The notes under the pieces: generated by a model
Told to the model about the DNA's origin: nothing
Database searches by the model: none
What the model saw: only the letters and a program-made list of their open reading frames with translations
Shown here: positions 41,222-49,337 of the stretch, piece by piece
How positions within the stretch are numbered: the stretch's first letter is position 1
How the letters are laid out: the number at the start of each line of letters is the position of its first letter
NCBI RefSeq assembly: GCF_001898115.1
Contig: NZ_MKSQ01000029.1
Location: 1 to 64,000 of the forward strand
Length of the DNA: 64,000 bases
Direction of reading: 5' to 3'
Source: Allobosea sp. 67-29
Lineage (GTDB): Bacteria; Pseudomonadota; Alphaproteobacteria; Rhizobiales; Beijerinckiaceae
Position numbers and translations under genes: made by a program

Positions 41222-43156
41222 CTATGCCGCCTTCCGGCCGCGCGTGGCAAGCCAGAGGCCGGTCAGTGCTTCGAAGCGCCTGGCCATGTCGGCGATCGCC
41301 GTCTCGTCGTCGAGCTTGCCGGCAAGCCAGCCTTCGGCCGCGCTCATGAAGATGGTGCGGCCGACGGCGAAGCCCTTGACGATCGGCGAGCCGGCTGTCG
41401 CGGCAAATCCGGCCTCCAGTTCCTCGGCCGGGGCATCGAGCCCGAGCAGCAGCACGCCGCGGCACCAGGGATCGTGCTTGGCGATGGTGTTCTCGATCGC
41501 GGCCCAGGCGGCGGGGGAGGATTGCGGCTCCAGCTTCCACCAGTCGGGCTTGATGCCGAGCACGTAGATCTCTTCGAGAGCACGTGAGATCGTGTCGGCG
41601 CCGAGCGGTCCGTTCTTGCCGGCGATGATCTCGATCAGCAACTCGCGGCCGACCTTGCGCGCCGCCTCGAACAGGCCGCGCAGCTTCTCCTGCTGCTCGC
41701 GCTTCAATTCTTCCGGATCGTCGGGGTGGTAGAAGCAGAGCGCCTTGATGCAGTGATCGACCGGCCATTCCGGCAGCAGCGAGCCGATATCCTGGCTCGT
41801 TTCGAAGCGCAGCGGGCGCGAGCCCGGCAATTCGACCGGGCGGCCGAGCCAGGCGAAGGGATGGCGGGCGAATTCGAACATCGCCTCGCGGCCATGCTTC
41901 TCGTCGAGCAGCATGCCGTATCCCGGGCGGCCATCGGCGACGCGGGCGGCGGCCTTCACCGCCAGCACCTTGAACTCGCGGATGCGGGCGGGATCGGCGC
42001 CGGTCTTTGCGGCGAGTTCTTCCAGTTGCGAGCGATGATCGCAGGCCAGCGCCATCAGCGAAGGCACGTCGCGGCGGCGCGTCGTCGCCCAGTGGATGTG
42101 GTTGATCTCCGCATCCTTGCGCAGGGCGCGGTGCGGGCTGCCGTTCTTGAGGAAGAACTGCAGTTCCTCGAAGGTCGGGCTTTCCGGCGAACAGAGCAGG
42201 CGCGAGACGGCGAAGGCGCCGCAGGCATTGGCCCAGGTCGCGGCGGTCTGCAGGCTCTCGCCGCCGAGCCAGCCGCGCAGGAAGCCGGACATGAAGGCGT
42301 CGCCGGCGCCTAGGACGTTATAGACCTCGATCGGAAAGCCCTTGCCGACGATGCCATCCTCGAGATCGTCGGGAATCGCGCCCTCATAGACGATGCAGCC
42401 CATCGGGCCGCGCTTGAGCACGATGGTGGCCGGCGTCAGCGCGCGGATCGTCTTCAGCGCCGGCAGCAATTCGCTCTCGCCCGAGGCGATCAGGACCTCT
42501 TCCTCGGTGCCGATGATCAGGTCGCAGCCGGGCAGGACCGTCTTCATCCGCTCGGAGACGGCCTGCGAGGCGATATAGCGGTTGTCGCCGGCATCATGCC
42601 CGGCGAGGCCCCAGAGATTGGGGCGGTAGTCGATATCGAGCACGACCTTGCCGCCGTTGCCGCGCATCAGCTTCATCGCCTTGCGCTGCGCGGCTTCCGG
42701 GCCGGGGCGGGCGAAATGGGTGCCGGTGACGACGACGGCGCGGGCCTTGGCGATGAAGGCGGGGTCGATATCGCCTTCCTCCAGCGCCATGTCGGCGCAG
42801 TTCTCGCGGTAGAATAGCAGCGGGAAGGACTTGTCGCTCTCGACCGAGAGGATAGCGAGCGCGGTCAGGCGCTCGGGATCGGTCTTGAGCCCGTCGAGGT
42901 TCACGCCCTCGCGGGCAAGCTGCTCGCGCAGGAAGCGGCCGAACTGCTCGTGGCCGACGCGGGTCAGCAGGGCCGAGCGCAGGCCGAGCCGGGCCGTGCC
43001 GATCGCGATATTGGCCGGGCAGCCGCCGACCGACTTGGCGAAGGAGGTGACATCCTCCAGCCGCGAGCCGATCTGCTGGCCGTAGAGATCGACCGAGGCC
43101 CGGCCGATGGTGATGACGTCGAGCGCCTGCGTCGATCCGCTCAGCGGTCCCGTCAT
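41222..43156 (-). CDS. iolC: IolC kinase fused to a DUF2090 domain
   Basis: A 644-residue two-domain protein. The N-terminal PfkB kinase (about 12-325), 5-dehydro-2-deoxygluconokinase, has ITIGRASVDLYGQQ, the VGGCPANIAIGTARLG sugar site and NVLGAGDAFMSGFLRGWL with the catalytic Asp. The C-terminal half (about 345-640), opening at PSLMALACDHRSQLEEL and containing KAAARVADGRPGYGMLLDEKHG, is DUF2090, an aldolase-like TIM-barrel that may act as or stand in for IolJ. The start at 43156 has GGGAGG nine bases upstream. Such fusions are known in alphaproteobacteria. It heads iolCDEB. Confidence 0.93.
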   Translation of the reverse strand: MTGPLSGSTQALDVITIGRASVDLYGQQIGSRLEDVTSFAKSVGGCPANIAIGTARLGLRSALLTRVGHEQFGRFLREQLAREGVNLDGLKTDPERLTALAILSVESDKSFPLLFYRENCADMALEEGDIDPAFIAKARAVVVTGTHFARPGPEAAQRKAMKLMRGNGGKVVLDIDYRPNLWGLAGHDAGDNRYIASQAVSERMKTVLPGCDLIIGTEEEVLIASGESELLPALKTIRALTPATIVLKRGPMGCIVYEGAIPDDLEDGIVGKGFPIEVYNVLGAGDAFMSGFLRGWLGGESLQTAATWANACGAFAVSRLLCSPESPTFEELQFFLKNGSPHRALRKDAEINHIHWATTRRRDVPSLMALACDHRSQLEELAAKTGADPARIREFKVLAVKAAARVADGRPGYGMLLDEKHGREAMFEFARHPFAWLGRPVELPGSRPLRFETSQDIGSLLPEWPVDHCIKALCFYHPDDPEELKREQQEKLRGLFEAARKVGRELLIEIIAGKNGPLGADTISRALEEIYVLGIKPDWWKLEPQSSPAAWAAIENTIAKHDPWCRGVLLLGLDAPAEELEAGFAATAGSPIVKGFAVGRTIFMSAAEGWLAGKLDDETAIADMARRFEALTGLWLATRGRKAA

Positions 43157-43210
43157 GTGATCCTCCCGGCTGCGATATGCTTCAGGCCGATCGGGCCTGC
43201 TTGCCGGCAT

Positions 43211-43254
43211 GAAATGATAATTCCATTATTTCGTCAACGCGGAATATATATTCC
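43211..43254. promoter_or_regulatory. Putative IolR operators in front of iolC
   Basis: GGAATATATATTCC at 43241-43254 is a perfect 14-base palindrome of the form GGAA-N6-TTCC, which I recall as the IolR motif proposed for Sinorhizobium meliloti. A second, one-mismatch copy, GAAATGATAATTCC, sits at 43211-43224, 30 bases away (about three helical turns). Both lie in the 118-base gap between iolR and iolC, in an AT-rich patch, and would repress iolCDEB. Confidence 0.75.
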
Positions 43255-43274
43255 TGAGCCTGCAATCGCCCGGC

Positions 43275-44144
43275 TCAGCTGCGGGTACGCCGCTTGCCGC
43301 GGCTGCCGCCGGCCCGGCGGGCTTCCCCGATACCGACGGCCAGGGCCATCGCCAGCGCCATCGTCGACGACAGCGTCCGGAACCCGCCGTAATCGGCCTC
43401 GGCGACCTCGAACCAGAGCTTGGCGACCGCGGCGAGCGGCGAGAAGGCGCTGTCGGTGATGGCCACGAGCGGCACGCCGCGCTCGGCGAGGCCGCGGGCG
43501 TCCTCGACGGTCGCCGGCGCGTAGGGCGAGAAGCTGACGACCAGCACGGCGTCCTTCGGCGTGGCGAAGGCGATCATCTCCGGGTCGAGCCCGGCTGCGG
43601 ATTCGATCAGCTGGTAGCGGACCCCGAGCTTGCCGAGCGCGTAGGCGAGATAGCTCGCCACAGGATAGGAGCGGCGGCGCGCGAGGATGTAGAGCGTCTC
43701 GGCACCGGCCAGCATCTCGATGGCGCGGTCGAGCGTGGCTTCGTCAAGACTGCGGCTCATCACGTCGAGGGACTTGCGCGAGGCGGTGAGGAAGCCGTCG
43801 AGGATGCGATGGTTGCTGCCGGCGCCGCCCTCGTCGGCCCGCAAGGTGTTGAGCCGTTCCTCATAGCTCGAATTGCGCTCGCGCAACCGTTCGCGGAAGA
43901 CCACCTGCAAGCTGGTGAAGCCGTCGAAGCCGAGGTGCTGGGCGAAGCGGATCAGAGTCGAAGGCTGCACGCCGGCGGAGACTGCGATGCTGGCGGCGGT
44001 GCCGAAGGCGATCTCGTCGGGATTGTCGAGCGCATAGGCCGCGATCTGGGCGATACGCTTGGGCAGGCTTTCGCGCTGGCCGAGGATGAGCGCACGCAGG
44101 CCATCGAAATCGCGCGGCAGGTCTGCGGTCGCCGTCTCGCTCAT
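43275..44144 (-). CDS. iolR: RpiR/MurR-family regulator IolR
   Basis: A 289-residue regulator. The N-terminal HTH_6 domain (about 10-90) shows LPKRIAQIAAYALDNPDEIAFGTAASIAVSAGVQPSTLIRFAQHLGFDGF, the RpiR pattern, and the C-terminal SIS domain (about 130-265) has ILARRRSYPVASYLAYAL, VLVVSFSPYAPATVEDA and GVPLVAITDS, which would bind a phosphorylated inositol catabolite such as DKG-6-phosphate. It lies directly upstream of iolC on the same strand, as in other rhizobia, and the GGAA-N6-TTCC palindrome lies between them. Confidence 0.9.
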   Translation of the reverse strand: MSETATADLPRDFDGLRALILGQRESLPKRIAQIAAYALDNPDEIAFGTAASIAVSAGVQPSTLIRFAQHLGFDGFTSLQVVFRERLRERNSSYEERLNTLRADEGGAGSNHRILDGFLTASRKSLDVMSRSLDEATLDRAIEMLAGAETLYILARRRSYPVASYLAYALGKLGVRYQLIESAAGLDPEMIAFATPKDAVLVVSFSPYAPATVEDARGLAERGVPLVAITDSAFSPLAAVAKLWFEVAEADYGGFRTLSSTMALAMALAVGIGEARRAGGSRGKRRTRS

Positions 44145-44243
44145 CCGAAGCCCGTTCCCGTTGCGGATTCCCGTTACCGGTTCTTTCTGGCAGCGAAGCC
44201 GGAATGGAGCAAGCGTTCCAGCAGGGGAACGAACGCTCGGTGC

Positions 44244-45047
44244 TCAGCCGAGCGGCGCCGTCGCGCAGCTCTGGCCGCCATCGACCGGCAGGCAGATTCC
44301 GGTGATGAACTTGGCCTCGTCGGAGGCGAGGAAGACGGCCGCGTTGGCGATGTCCCAGGCGGTACCCATCTGGCCCATCGGCACCAGCGCGTTGCGGGCG
44401 GCCACCATCTCCTCGACCGAGGCGTACTGCGTCGAGATCTGCTTGTAGATCAGCGGCGTGTCGATCAGGCCCGGCATGATGCAATTGGCGCGGATGCCCT
44501 GCCTTGCATATTGCATCGCGAGCGCGACCGTCGCCTGGTTCACCGCCGCCTTGGTGGCGTAATAGGCGAAGTACGGGTAGCCGGTCCAGCGGATGGCGGC
44601 GAGCGAGGAGATGTTGACGATGGCGCCGCCGCCGCCCTTCAGCATCGCGGGGATCGCCGCCTTGGCGCAGCGATAGACCGAGCCGAGATTGAGCTGAAGC
44701 GAGGCTTCGAACTGTTGTTCCGACAGCTCGACCGGCCCGCCCATGTGGGTGACGCCGACATTGTTGTGGAGGATGTCGAGCTGGCCGAAATGCCTCGCCG
44801 TCTCGGCAACGCAGGTCTCGACCGAAGCGAGATTCGTGACGTCGGCGGCAAGAGCCAGCGCCGCTCCGCCTTCGCCGGCGATGATCGCGGCGGTCTCCTC
44901 GGCAGCCTCGCGGTTGAGGTCGATGCAGGCGACGCCGGCCCCCTCGCGGGCATAGGCGACCGCGGCGGCCTTGCCGTTGCCCCAGCCGGGGCCGGACGAG
45001 CCGGCGCCGAAGACGATGGCGATCTTGCCCTTCAGCCGGTCGGCCAT
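44244..45047 (-). CDS. Short-chain dehydrogenase with an expanded cofactor loop
   Basis: A 267-residue SDR. The cofactor loop reads FGAGSSGPGWGNGKAAA (13-29), longer than the common TGxxxGxG; this GPGWGNG form occurs in one SDR subgroup. The structural motif is HNNVG instead of NNAG, and the catalytic residues are Ser147, Tyr162 and Lys166 (YYATK). Asp43 in VACIDLN suggests NAD preference. It lies 99 bases upstream of iolR on the same strand but, from its other neighbours, belongs more likely with the TRAP transporter genes (a repeat separates them). Substrate unknown; an inositol-related alcohol is an alternative. Confidence 0.85.
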   Translation of the reverse strand: MADRLKGKIAIVFGAGSSGPGWGNGKAAAVAYAREGAGVACIDLNREAAEETAAIIAGEGGAALALAADVTNLASVETCVAETARHFGQLDILHNNVGVTHMGGPVELSEQQFEASLQLNLGSVYRCAKAAIPAMLKGGGGAIVNISSLAAIRWTGYPYFAYYATKAAVNQATVALAMQYARQGIRANCIMPGLIDTPLIYKQISTQYASVEEMVAARNALVPMGQMGTAWDIANAAVFLASDEAKFITGICLPVDGGQSCATAPLG

Positions 45048-45080
45048 GGTGTTCAGTCTCTCGATGAGGGAAGTAGGCGC

Positions 45081-45236
45081 GGGGAACCCCTCTCCCGTAA
45101 GGAGAGGGGCAGGGGTTAGGTGTAGGCCCCTGGACCAGTAGCGCTTGCCCTCACCACAGCGGCGGTCAGGTCACGGCTAAAGTGTCCAACGGCCTACCCC
45201 TCCACCCTGCCCTCTCCCTCCGGGAGAGGGTTCCCC
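45081..45236 (+). repeat. 156-bp hairpin-ended dispersed repeat, copy A
   Basis: The element starts GGGGAACCCCTCTCC and ends GAGAGGGTTCCCC. Each end holds its own short hairpin (CCCCTCTCC/GGAGAGGGG at the left; CCCTCTCCC/GGGAGAGGG at the right), and the two ends are inverted relative to each other. It fills most of the 240-base gap between the TRAP binding-protein gene and the SDR gene. Copy B at 51835-51990 has the same length in the opposite orientation. No encoded protein. Confidence 0.8.
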
Positions 45237-45287
45237 GTACATTTTATGGTCGCGCGCAACGCTGAATGACGCCGACGCTGGCGCCGA

Positions 45288-46307
45288 TCAGCTCAGCGAG
45301 CTGCCGACGGCCTTCTCCAGGATGCCCCAGGCCTCGTCGCCGTACTTCTTCTTCCACTCGGCGTAGAAACCGGCCTTGCGCAGGGCATCGCGGAAGGCGT
45401 CGGCCTTGGTCTCGTTGATGACCATGCCCTTCGACTGAAGCTCGCCCTGCAGGCCGGCGTTCAGCTTGGCGACATCGGCGCGCTCGAGCAGGGCTGCCGC
45501 GTTGATGTTCTTGGCGACGATGGCGCGCAGGTCTTCCGGCAGCTTCTCCCAGGCGCGGCGGTTGGCCAGGAACCAGAATCCGTCCCACATGTGGTTGGTC
45601 AGCGAGAGGTATTTCTGCACCTCGAAGAGCTTGGCGGTCGAGATGATCGCGAGCGGGTTCTCCTGGCCGTCGACGATCTTGGTCTGCAGCGCGGTGTAGA
45701 CCTCGGCGAAGTTGATCGAGGCGGGAGCCGACTGGAAGGCGGTGAACATCGAGGTCCAGAGCGGCGAGACCGGCACGCGGATCTTGAAGCCCTTCAGATC
45801 CTCCGGCGTGTTGACCGGGCCCTTGGACGAGGTGATCTGGCGGAAGCCGTTGTCCCAGATCTTGTCCATGACGACGAGATTGGCCTTGTTGATCTGGCCG
45901 CGGACATAGGTGCCGAGCTCGCCGTCCATCGCCTTCCAGACGGCATCGTAGTTCGGGAAGGCGAAGCCGATGCCCGAGACCGAGGCGTTGGCGACTAGCG
46001 TCGACAGGATCAGCGGCGAGAGCGTGAAGAACTCGACGCCGCCCGAGCGGACCTGGCTCAGCATGTCCGTATCGGAGCCGAGCTGGTTGTTCGGGAAGAT
46101 CTGGATGTCGACCCGGCCCTTGGTCTCTTCCTTGATCTTGGCCATCGCCTCGGTGGCGCGCATGTTCATCGGGTGCGCGACTGGCAGGTTGTTGGCGTAT
46201 TTGTAGGTGAACTCGGCGCTCTGGGCATTGGCGCGGCCGATATGGAAGGTGCCGATGGCGGAGGCGGCGGCCGTCGCCTTGAGCAGAGTGCGGCGCGAGA
46301 TGGTCAT
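45288..46307 (-). CDS. TRAP transporter periplasmic binding protein DctP
   Basis: A 339-residue TRAP solute receptor. The leader MTISRRTLLKATAAASAIG has a twin-arginine motif (SRRTLLK), so Tat export is likely, with cleavage after RANA near residue 28. The body shows FTYKYANNLPVAHPMNMRATE, DIQIFPNNQLGSD, the conserved IRVPVSPLWTSMFTAFQSAP with the substrate-binding Arg, and VDGQENPLAII, all DctP features. It lies 43 bases downstream of the fused DctQM gene. The ligand is probably an organic acid; its identity is unknown. Confidence 0.92.
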   Translation of the reverse strand: MTISRRTLLKATAAASAIGTFHIGRANAQSAEFTYKYANNLPVAHPMNMRATEAMAKIKEETKGRVDIQIFPNNQLGSDTDMLSQVRSGGVEFFTLSPLILSTLVANASVSGIGFAFPNYDAVWKAMDGELGTYVRGQINKANLVVMDKIWDNGFRQITSSKGPVNTPEDLKGFKIRVPVSPLWTSMFTAFQSAPASINFAEVYTALQTKIVDGQENPLAIISTAKLFEVQKYLSLTNHMWDGFWFLANRRAWEKLPEDLRAIVAKNINAAALLERADVAKLNAGLQGELQSKGMVINETKADAFRDALRKAGFYAEWKKKYGDEAWGILEKAVGSSLS

Positions 46308-46350
46308 GGGCGTTTTCTCCTGAGGATTGTGCGGTTTCTTGTTGTGAGCT

Positions 46351-48219
46351 TCACAGCACCCAGGTCGAGAGACCGGGCACGAGGGCGATGACGGCGAGGC
46401 CGACGAGCAGGGCGACGAGATAGGGCCAGATCGCGCCCATCGCGTCGTCGGGCGAGACGTTGCCGATCTTGCAGGCGATGTAGAAGCCGATGCCGATCGG
46501 CGGCGTCATCAGGCCGATATTCATCGCGGTGACGACGACCATCGAATAGTGAATGTCGTTGATGCCGAGATTTTTCGCGATCGGGAACATCAGCGGCGCC
46601 AGCAGGACGATCGCCGGCAGGCCCTCGAGCACGCAGCCGAGGATCATGAAGACGACGATGGTCACCGCCATGAAGCTGAGCCAGCCGCCGGGCAGATGGG
46701 CCATGAAGCTGGCGAGGTCGCGGGCAAAGCCCGTCTGGGTCAGGGCCCAGGCCATGGCGAGCGCCGTGCCGAGGATCATCAGGATCGCGCCGGAGAGCGC
46801 GGCCGTCTCGACCAGCATCCGGTAGAATCGGCCAAGGCCGATGCCGCCATAGAGCACGATGCCGATGATCAGCGCGTAGAGCACGGCGATGGTCGAGACC
46901 TCGGTCGCCGTGGCGACGCCGCCGCCGACCGCAGCGCGGATGATGAAGGGCAGGACGAGGGCGGGGCCGGCGATCAGTGCCGCCTTGCCGATGACGCGCA
47001 GAGGGGTGCGGCGCACATCCTTCATGTCCTCGGCCATCGCCTTCCAGCGGGCGAGGCCGGCGAGCGCCAGGAGCAGCACGCCGGCGATGACGAAGCCGGC
47101 ATTGAACAGCCCGGCGATCGAGACGCCGGCGACGGAGCCGAGCACGATCAGCACGATCGAGGGCGGCACGGTGTCGGCCATCGCCGCGCCTGTCGAAAGC
47201 AGCGCGATCAGGTCCTTGGGCTTGTAGCCGCGGCGCTTCATCTCCGGAAAGAGCGCGGGCGCAACCGTCGCCATGTCCGAAACCTTGGAGCCGGAGATGC
47301 CCGAGACCAGGAACAGCGAGCCGAGCAGGACATAGGACATGCCGGCGCGAACATGGCCGAGCATAGAGGCGAGGAAGTCGACGATCGCCTTGCCCATGCC
47401 GGTGGCGTCGAGGATGCAGCCGAGCAGCACGAAGATCGGCACGGAGAGCAGGATGAGGCTCGACATGCCCTCGTCCATGCGGCCCACCATCACGATCACC
47501 GGGACGCTGGTCGAGAAGGCGAGAAAGCAGAGCGTGCCGAGCCCGAAGCAGAAGGCGATTGGCACGCCGGCGACAAGGCAGAGCGCGACCACGCCGATCA
47601 GGAAGATCAGGATGTTGTAGTAACCGAGCCCCTTCAGGGTCGGCCCGAGCAGCCAGAAGGCGAGGCCGGCACCGCCCACGAGCAAGCCCGCCAAAGCGAG
47701 ATCGGAAAGGCGCGCCGTCTTGAAGAGATAGCGCAGCGTGAGCAGCCCCATCAGCACGATGCCGACGGCGATGGCCGAGACCCGCCAGCTGTTGGGGATG
47801 TTGAGCGCGGCCGAGGTGACGTAGCTCTCCTCGACCGCGTATTCGATCGCCGGGTCGATCATCGAGGCGAGAAAGGCGGCGACGGCGACGAGCGCGAGCG
47901 TTTCGACGAAGCCGCGCAGCCGCTCGGGCATCATCGCGACAAAGAGCGTCAGCCGCAGATGCTCGTTGCGGTCGATGGCGATGGCCGAGCCAAGCATCGC
48001 GAGCCAGATGAACGAGATCGAGGCGGCCTCGTCGACCCAGACGAAGGGCAGCGAGAAGACATAGCGCGAGGTGACACCGAGCAGCAGCACGCAGATGATG
48101 AAGGCGACGAGCGCGGCGGCGACGAACTCGACCGGGCGCATGATCGGCGAGCCCGGGCGCGCGCCCTCGTTCTCGCTCAGGTTCTCGGGGATCGTCAGCG
48201 TATCGACGACGTCGACCAT
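46351..48219 (-). CDS. TRAP transporter fused small and large membrane subunits (DctQM)
   Basis: A 622-residue membrane protein. Residues about 25-180 are the four-helix DctQ domain (SRYVFSLPFVWVDEAASISFIWLAMLGSA and DRNEHLRL are diagnostic); after two linking helices, about 205-620 is the DctM domain with LVAGVPIAFCFGLGTLCFL, SVPIFVLLGCILDATGMGKAIVDF, SGISGSKVSDMATVAPAL and TPPIGIGFYIACKI. Natural QM fusions are known. The gene is divergent from iclR over a 233-base gap that holds two palindromes, so IclR probably controls it. Confidence 0.93.
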   Translation of the reverse strand: MVDVVDTLTIPENLSENEGARPGSPIMRPVEFVAAALVAFIICVLLLGVTSRYVFSLPFVWVDEAASISFIWLAMLGSAIAIDRNEHLRLTLFVAMMPERLRGFVETLALVAVAAFLASMIDPAIEYAVEESYVTSAALNIPNSWRVSAIAVGIVLMGLLTLRYLFKTARLSDLALAGLLVGGAGLAFWLLGPTLKGLGYYNILIFLIGVVALCLVAGVPIAFCFGLGTLCFLAFSTSVPVIVMVGRMDEGMSSLILLSVPIFVLLGCILDATGMGKAIVDFLASMLGHVRAGMSYVLLGSLFLVSGISGSKVSDMATVAPALFPEMKRRGYKPKDLIALLSTGAAMADTVPPSIVLIVLGSVAGVSIAGLFNAGFVIAGVLLLALAGLARWKAMAEDMKDVRRTPLRVIGKAALIAGPALVLPFIIRAAVGGGVATATEVSTIAVLYALIIGIVLYGGIGLGRFYRMLVETAALSGAILMILGTALAMAWALTQTGFARDLASFMAHLPGGWLSFMAVTIVVFMILGCVLEGLPAIVLLAPLMFPIAKNLGINDIHYSMVVVTAMNIGLMTPPIGIGFYIACKIGNVSPDDAMGAIWPYLVALLVGLAVIALVPGLSTWVL

Positions 48220-48333
48220 GCCGCGACCTCAGATGCGGATAGCCGGGCGCGTCGCGCCCGCTGCGCAGATTGCCTCGGGGGCCATCGTTTCGTCCTCCCT
48301 CCGCGCCGATCTTGCCATGCCGTCAGCGTCGAT

Positions 48334-48344
48334 TGTGGTCCACA
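48334..48344. promoter_or_regulatory. Palindrome in the dctQM/iclR divergent promoter
   Basis: TGTGGTCCACA, five-base arms around a central T, lies 115 bases upstream of the DctQM start. It shares the GGTCCA word with the larger palindrome at 48444 and is a candidate second IclR site. Confidence 0.45.
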
Positions 48345-48443
48345 CTGTGAATAGTCGCGCAGTGGAACGCCGTGGAGATTACACGAGAGGAGCGGCATTG
48401 CAATCCGCAAAGCGGACATCTACGGTTAGACGATAAGAACAAG

Positions 48444-48458
48444 GTCCATATTATGGAC
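48444..48458. promoter_or_regulatory. Perfect 15-bp palindrome at the iclR start, probable IclR operator
   Basis: GTCCATATTATGGAC has perfect seven-base arms about a central T. It overlaps the ATG at 48453, or lies just upstream of an alternative TTG start at 48474 that has a strong GGGAGGAG. Size and symmetry fit an IclR-family dimer site; autoregulation and control of the divergent TRAP genes are likely. Confidence 0.6.
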
Positions 48459-49337
48459 TGTCGGGAGGAGCGCTTGCCGCACCAGAGTGCCGCGTTGGGC
48501 GCCGGATTGTCCGGCTCGCAAAGTGTCGACCGCGCGCTCGGTCTGCTCTCGCTGATCGGGCGGGAGCCGGCCGAGGGCCTGCCGCTCGGCGAGATCGTGG
48601 CCGGCAGCGGGCTGAACAAGCCTACGACGCGGCGCCTGCTGATGGCGCTGATGCGGGCGGGACTGGTCGAGCAGGAGCCGCAGACGCGGCGCTACTGCCT
48701 GGGCGAGGAGGCCTTCGTGCTCGGCGTGCTGGCCGCGCGCCGGCATGGCCTGCTCGAGATGGCGATGGACAGCCTGCGCCGGCTGGCGCGGGAGACACAG
48801 GATACGAGCTTCCTGACCGTCCGGCGCGAAACCTACGCGATCTGCCTGCATCGGGAGGAGGGGACCTATCCGGTCAGGACGCATGCGCTGCAGGGCGGGG
48901 ACCAGCACCCGCTCGGTGTCGGAGCCGGTTCGCTCGCGATCCTGGCGGCGCTTCCGGACGGGGATGTGGACCGCATTGTCGCGGCCAACGAGGCCGCGCT
49001 GCTGGCGCGCTATCCGGGCTTCGCGCCCGAGGCGATCCGGGCCGATATCGTCGCGACGCGGGAGCGCGGCGTCTCGCTCAACCCCGGCCGGCTGGTCGCC
49101 AGCTCATGGGGGATCGGGCGGGCGTTCCGCTATCCGGATGGGCGCGTTGCCGGCGCCCTGTCGATCGCCGCGATCGACAGCCGCATGACGCCCGCCCGGC
49201 AATCCGAGCTGGCCGCCTTGCTGACGCGGGAAGCCGTCCGAATGGAGGCGCTGCTGGCGCCGATGTTCCTATCGAAACGGGGCGAAAAGCCCATGGCGGC
49301 CAAGCCGCAGCCGATCGAGACAGGGAGAGCCCGATGA
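48453..49337 (+). CDS. IclR-family transcriptional regulator
   Basis: A 294-residue IclR regulator. The N-terminal winged helix (about 25-90) has SVDRALGLLSLIGREPAEGLPLGEIVAGSGLNKPTTRRLLMALM, and the effector domain (about 100-285) shows GEEAFVLGVLA, the PLGVGAGSLAILAALP segment and RGVSLNPGRLV, typical of the family. The start is uncertain: ATG 48453 (AAGG eight bases upstream) or TTG 48474 with GGGAGGAG; the latter removes seven residues. It is coupled by ATGA to the CoA ligase and faces the TRAP genes, so its effector is probably the transported acid or its CoA ester. Confidence 0.9.
   Translation: MDCREERLPHQSAALGAGLSGSQSVDRALGLLSLIGREPAEGLPLGEIVAGSGLNKPTTRRLLMALMRAGLVEQEPQTRRYCLGEEAFVLGVLAARRHGLLEMAMDSLRRLARETQDTSFLTVRRETYAICLHREEGTYPVRTHALQGGDQHPLGVGAGSLAILAALPDGDVDRIVAANEAALLARYPGFAPEAIRADIVATRERGVSLNPGRLVASSWGIGRAFRYPDGRVAGALSIAAIDSRMTPARQSELAALLTREAVRMEALLAPMFLSKRGEKPMAAKPQPIETGRAR

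Noticed and set aside
44144-44243. GGAA...TTCC word pair near 44211-44229 as an extra IolR operator
   Set aside because: The spacing is 11 bases rather than 6, so it does not fit the motif.
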